Made by a program: the position numbers and the translations under genes
Shown: piece by piece, positions 7,701 to 8,640 of the stretch
How positions within the stretch are numbered: the first letter of the stretch is position 1
Layout: the number at the start of each line of letters is the position of its first letter
The notes under the pieces: model-generated
What the model saw: the letters and a program-made list of their open reading frames with translations, nothing else
Told to the model about the DNA's origin: nothing
The model's database searches: none
Source of the DNA: Ignavibacteria bacterium
GTDB taxonomy: Bacteria; Bacteroidota; Ignavibacteria; Kapaibacteriales; UBA4661
Assembly (NCBI GenBank): GCA_013298375.1
Contig: JAAFHM010000186.1
Coordinates: 1 to 8,640 of the forward strand
Reading direction: 5' to 3'
DNA: 8,640 nt

Positions 7701-8640
7701 CGATGTTGCCACAGCCGCCACGTATTTTGGGCTTCTCGCCCGCGTCGGCTGGCGTTGGCACTGCGGTCACGATTCGCGGTGAGAATTTCACGGGCGCAAG
7801 CGATGTACGCTTTGGTGGCGTGACAGTCGCTTCCTTCCGCGTGGTATCGGCAACGGAAATTCAAGCCGTTGTGGGTGCTGGTGCGACGGGTGAAGTGAGT
7901 GTGCGCACCCCAGTCGGTGCGGCGACGTTTGCGGGCTTCACGTTTATTGTGCCGCCGCAGCCTATTATTACGGGCTTCTCTCCGGCAACGGGTGCAATGG
8001 GCGATACGGTACGGGTTCGCGGTCAATACCTCCAAACCGTTTCGGCATTTACCATTCAAGGCGACCCTGCTATTACGGTCAATGCTACGTTTACGACGAG
8101 TGGCGATACACTCGTGACGGCGGTGCTTGGCGCAGGGCAGAGTTTCTCCTTGGGAACAATTAATCTCCGCACACTTGGCGGAACGGCGCGTGCTACGGGC
8201 TTTACGTTCATCGCCGCGCCCGTCATTACGTCATTTTCGCCAACGATTGGCGGCATTGACGACGCGATTGTCATTAACGGTGCGGGTTTCGATAATGTTC
8301 AATCGGTGGCTTTCGGTGTACCGCCAAATCTTGTGCAAGCAGCGTCCTACGTGGTCAACTCTCCAAGCCGCATCACAGCTCGGTTGAGTACGGGTGCGAC
8401 GGGAAGCGTTGTGGTCACAACTCGTGGCGGCTCGGCTTCGCGGACGGGATTTGTCTTTGCTCCCGTACCAGTGATTACGCGCTTTGCACCAGATTCTGCC
8501 CGTGCGGGCGAGACCGTGCGCATCGTGGGAAGCGGCTTCTTGAGCCAATCGGCGGTGAGCGTTGTGAATTTTGGTGGTGTTCGCGCTGCATCATTCACCG
8601 TTGTTTCGGATAGCGTCATTACGGCTATTCCGGCGCAAAC
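1664..8640 (+). CDS. Giant secreted modular protein: kelch propeller, two NHL propellers and at least 16 IPT/TIG domains (partial, 3' end outside window)
   Basis: One uninterrupted frame of 2,325 codons runs from the ATG at 1664 to the right edge, with no stop in between. In order it encodes a signal peptide (1-36), a seven-repeat kelch propeller (37-406), IPT/TIG domains 1-3 (407-646), NHL propeller A (647-919), IPT 4-5 (920-1095), NHL propeller B (1096-1367) and IPT 6-16 (1368 to the edge). IPT/TIG domains are immunoglobulin-like spacers; kelch and NHL repeats form beta-propellers that usually bind proteins or sugars. No catalytic residues are evident, so an extracellular scaffold or adhesin-like stalk is the best reading. 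The start is supported by a textbook signal peptide, although there is no Shine-Dalgarno sequence. The C-terminus, where a Por/type IX sorting domain or cell-wall anchor would sit, lies outside the window. The protein is rich in Ser, Thr, Val and Gly and poor in Cys. It is a domain-level identification only; substrate and biological role are unknown. Confidence 0.9.
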   Translation, partial: MLLQSLSRHQRLAVVVISSFALAFFFSTFSSAHASAPTWKRFGTLQQARHMFAAYPVGSGQAMVVGGYTGAASGTFSGTPVASSEIIDVVNRTIRAGASMNEARAEFASVQMLDGSIVVLSGVSSGGSLTTGVEVYNPATGQWRRAGNLLIARRQHTVCQLSAEEVLVVGGRLANLNSITAAEIMNIRTGQSRRVADFPYPINSGASAMTASGRPLVFGGRSGGGDSYRTTAVYEYNASSNQWTVWGNMSAAVQSVGLFRLSDGRLMTSGGTARESFTPFLGNRSVGIESATGFTAIAAMQIDRVWHSMVEWNQDSILTIGGLNNNNTSTSSVDWINIANNQSTVAPTMPTEHSHGQAVSLPTRDARGVMQPRVLMISGFSAGYRETASIEILDRTADTVSSDPNAPRITSFTPQSAGLGASLTIRGSGLRGATRITVGGVAVLAFVVQSDSVIIATLGAGASGAVRVTTPVASAALEGFIFTTPPVITAFTPSRAKVGATVIISGSGFVGATTVSIGGVAAEIFSVDSDSRITAVLAEGASSGAVVVLTRGGEARRAGFLMDIPPVITALQDSIATLGDTIRIQGRNFIGTTEVRFGTTTASARAVSFRVVSDSLVIAVVGSGSSGGVLVTTPAGTAVWKGFRYLDQMTNVGQFGYGMYQPAIDSKGNIYISQEMRGVWKIEPNGKAAMVLGTPNRLAGGIAIDSNDNVFIVDKVTDGIVGTRIVKLTPSGAFSVVAESPLFQSIYGLVMDKDGNMYAVSHTNNAIVKITQSGIVTFLYAGAPLDKPVGLNFDKNGDLLITNYGGAAIVRYSMCSGQTSVVYDGAAIRLPHGIISTESGNIYIADHLAGAILKMTPDGGFEEFIGSNAPFPRNITLLRPTGIALTKSGTMYVVDYQNGRIVTAPSIDEKPIERGKMGSPLAITSFTPTTGSIGQVVNIRGMGFSCGIEGVFVGGAPVRTFRLVSDSLIVATVGNGATGDVSVVTENSTARLAEFRFIGTTSGSTTNPMNRIPPQILSFTPNAGTSGLRVTILGRGFLGTVGVRFGSTSASVAASSFTVVSDSVIIAVVANGASGSVFVATAVGMASREGFRFIQPTALIGQFGYGMYLPVIDSKGNIFVMQELKGLWRISPDGRSELVYRPKEYIVGGLTIDKADNLYMTLDTGFQIHRYSPNGESSLFCKHPLVNMVTGLDIDKDGNLYGAAFGNNSIIKISADGKTVTTLYKGSPLNGPANVALDNDGNLIVANYGTSPSWKGSIVKITPCGEASVIGEGSQFRAPYGLAVAESRNLYIGGYLSKNVIKRTPQNLYSDYSSANTQSTQVLPLLEPVGVAISPEGWMVVVDYKNGSVWRVADTGEKPLNRDNITMSPAITTFTPTTGTVGQTLTIRGTRFACGVSRVSVGGVAVRAFSVVSDSLIVATVSTGATGAVSITTPLGTVSRERFVFLSPSTTNPSVVVTTPTVTLLPPTITAFTPTQGTSGTLISIIGSGFKGVNTVLFGSATNATPAASFLVRSDSLIIATLGVGATGSVTVISTTGIATRPGFVFLFPTAPAATTPTVVVTPRPDSVGVVPPTITSIVPSCVAGGTLLTITGTGFRGRPEVRFGRLASGTNAARLVLSASVGVVSTTQIVAVVPSGLVAFTGLPSGSREFGVSVSTTSGTATRSGLQYVETRPAINAFSPSSATRGDKLFIVGQGFTCLSDVRVGGNTVASYQVVSDTLVIATLGLTTSGTVRVVTPTGVAESGGFVYSVFPLSLLPSITSFSPTAARVGQTVTITGSNFSGTMTAGGAFTTTFVSLGGVLLPFTVVSPTQITVRIPSDFAPTNTDVRVGTPGGSVSAQGFTFIPEPIITSFTPERASTGTVVLISGRNFTGTNAVQFGSALAQAFTVLSDTLIQAVVGDGASGDVRVTTNNGTATKSGFIFVIPPPFITSFTPTLFAASGNITISGRNFAGNGYTTQLVLIGNVAGTIVSVNPTTLVVRAPAMINSTTITVITPGGTANACCLTMPPAMMPMLPQPPRILGFSPASAGVGTAVTIRGENFTGASDVRFGGVTVASFRVVSATEIQAVVGAGATGEVSVRTPVGAATFAGFTFIVPPQPIITGFSPATGAMGDTVRVRGQYLQTVSAFTIQGDPAITVNATFTTSGDTLVTAVLGAGQSFSLGTINLRTLGGTARATGFTFIAAPVITSFSPTIGGIDDAIVINGAGFDNVQSVAFGVPPNLVQAASYVVNSPSRITARLSTGATGSVVVTTRGGSASRTGFVFAPVPVITRFAPDSARAGETVRIVGSGFLSQSAVSVVNFGGVRAASFTVVSDSVITAIPAQ
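1772..2881 (+). other. Kelch-type beta-propeller domain, about seven repeats (residues 37-406)
   Basis: Seven kelch-like units can be read, each with a hydrophobic strand ending in GG or SG followed by a later strand and often a W or aromatic residue: AMVVGGYTG (from 63), IVVLSGVSSGG with VEVYNPATGQWRRAG, VLVVGGRLANL, PLVFGGRSGGG with VYEYNASSNQWTVWG, LMTSGGTARES, ILTIGGLNNNN and VLMISGFSAG (from 374). The N-terminal PTWKRFGTLQQAR resembles the strand that closes the ring. A seven-blade propeller is expected. Galactose-oxidase-type catalytic residues were not recognised, so a binding role is more likely than an enzymatic one. Confidence 0.75.
2882..3601 (+). other. IPT/TIG domains 1-3 (residues 407-646)
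   Basis: Three consecutive immunoglobulin-like IPT/TIG domains have approximate boundaries 2882-3115, 3116-3355 and 3356-3601. Each opens with P-x-I-T-x-F/L, has the G-x-x-I/V-x-I-x-G-x-x-F/L strand-turn, a V-x-SDS strand near the middle and a G-A/S-S-G-x-V-x-V strand near the end. The third carries a longer FGTTTASARAVSF loop that recurs in domains 5 and 7 and marks the start of the duplicated block. Confidence 0.85.
3356..4699 (+). repeat. Copy 1 of 1,344-base tandem intragenic duplication (IPT-NHL propeller-IPT-linker)
   Basis: This block encodes IPT 3, NHL propeller A, IPT 4 and a short Ser/Thr linker with STTNP. Matching landmarks recur at an offset of exactly 1,344 bases: the IPT start (3356 and 4700), the GQFGYGMY motif opening the propeller (3620 and 4964) and the AIT strand of the following IPT (4430 and 5774). 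Similarity is visible at DNA level, for instance around 3620-3643, where almost all bases match the second copy. Confidence 0.85.
3602..4420 (+). other. NHL-type six-blade beta-propeller A (residues 647-919)
   Basis: Six NHL-like blades are visible, opening with AIDSKGNIYIS, AIDSNDNVFIVD, VMDKDGNMYAVS, NFDKNGDLLITN, ISTESGNIYIAD and ALTKSGTMYVVD, most closing with a strand of the type IVKLTPSG. The D-x-x-G-N-hydrophobic-Y/F turn is characteristic of NHL/SMP-30-like propellers. The Asp-rich turns could bind a cation, but this is not shown. There is one cysteine, C815 in blade 4. NHL propellers usually bind proteins or glycans. Confidence 0.8.
4421..4948 (+). other. IPT/TIG domains 4-5 with Ser/Thr linker (residues 920-1095)
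   Basis: IPT 4 (4421-4657) starts PLAITSFTPTTG and contains SDSLIVATV; it carries C946 in the GFSCG turn. A 14-residue Ser/Thr/Asn linker (4658-4699) joins it to IPT 5 (4700-4948), which has the long FGSTSASVAASSF loop also seen in IPT 3. The boundary between the two is the junction of the tandem duplication. Confidence 0.85.
4700..6058 (+). repeat. Copy 2 of the tandem intragenic duplication
   Basis: This block encodes IPT 5, NHL propeller B, IPT 6 and a linker that again contains STTNP but is 15 bases longer than in copy 1. It is clearly diverged at the protein level, so the duplication is not recent. IPT 7, which follows at 6059, has the long-loop type of IPT 3 and 5 and so may be the start of a third copy lacking its propeller. 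Confidence 0.85.
4949..5764 (+). other. NHL-type six-blade beta-propeller B (residues 1096-1367)
   Basis: Six blades open with VIDSKGNIFVMQ, TIDKADNLYMTL, DIDKDGNLYGAA, ALDNDGNLIVAN, AVAESRNLYIGG and AISPEGWMVVVD. The propeller aligns blade by blade with propeller A, and the distance from GQFGYGMY to the next IPT is 810 bases in both, although small compensating insertions and deletions are present (blade 2 is shorter and blade 4 longer, with an added SPSWKG). Cysteines are in LFCKHP and at C1264 in TPCG of blade 4. Confidence 0.8.
5765..6307 (+). other. IPT/TIG domains 6-7 with Thr/Pro linker (residues 1368-1548)
   Basis: IPT 6 (5765-6001) is the counterpart of IPT 4, with C1394 in the RFACG turn matching C946. 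A Thr/Val/Pro-rich linker (6002-6058) follows, then IPT 7 (6059-6307), which has the long-loop form FGSATNATPAASF and the SDSLIIATLG strand. Confidence 0.85.
6308..6376 (+). other. Pro/Thr/Val-rich interdomain linker (residues 1549-1571)
   Basis: The segment PTAPAATTPTVVVTPRPD and the five residues after it lack any IPT strand pattern. Such Thr/Pro linkers are flexible and often glycosylated in secreted modular proteins; glycosylation here is speculation. It separates the part containing NHL propellers from the long IPT-only run. Confidence 0.7.
6377..8640 (+). other. IPT/TIG-only stalk, domains 8-16 (residue 1572 to window edge)
   Basis: Nine consecutive IPT/TIG domains have approximate boundaries 6377-6676, 6680-6916, 6935-7201, 7205-7438, 7442-7681, 7715-7951, 7958-8215, 8216-8461 and 8465 to the edge (incomplete). 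Each opens with a P-x-I-T/N-x-F-x-P-like strand. Domains 9, 11, 13 and 16 keep the compact VVSD/A-type strand, whereas 8, 10, 12 and 14 are longer or diverged. A Met/Pro linker, MPPAMMPMLPQ (7682-7714), follows domain 12, which also contains an adjacent Cys-Cys pair (residues 2003-2004). The string of Ig-like domains is expected to form an extended stalk. Confidence 0.85.

Overview
The window holds two small methyltransferase genes followed by the first 2,325 codons of one very large secreted, modular protein gene. All three genes are on the + strand, and the last gene runs off the right edge without a stop codon. No RNA gene, insertion sequence, CRISPR array or origin was seen.

Organism: GC is moderate (around half by eye). 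None of the three starts has a purine-rich Shine-Dalgarno sequence; each is preceded by a pyrimidine/AT-rich leader. Together with a huge exported protein built from kelch, NHL and IPT/TIG domains, this suggests the Bacteroidota/Chlorobi/Ignavibacteria/Kapabacteria neighbourhood. This is an inference from style only, because the window contains no phylogenetic marker.

Layout: 28-585 is a short class I SAM-dependent methyltransferase. 613-1455 (GTG start, 27 bases downstream) is a second class I methyltransferase with an N-terminal four-cysteine zinc-ribbon-like element. Pairs like this are common at the edges of polysaccharide or cell-surface modification loci, but the acceptor substrate cannot be read from the sequence. 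1456-1663 is a 208-base AT-rich spacer without a gene. From 1664 to the window end is one open frame: signal peptide, a seven-repeat kelch propeller (to about 2881), three IPT/TIG domains, a six-blade NHL propeller, two IPT/TIG domains, a second six-blade NHL propeller, then an unbroken run of IPT/TIG domains, giving 16 in total with the last one cut.

The most notable structure is inside the giant gene. A block of IPT + NHL propeller + IPT + linker is tandemly duplicated with a period of 1,344 bases (448 codons), and a further IPT of the same subtype begins what looks like a truncated third copy. A cysteine pair is kept at equivalent positions in both copies. The protein looks like a large extracellular stalk or adhesin-like scaffold carrying three beta-propeller binding heads. 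Its ligand and its C-terminal anchor or sorting signal are not visible.
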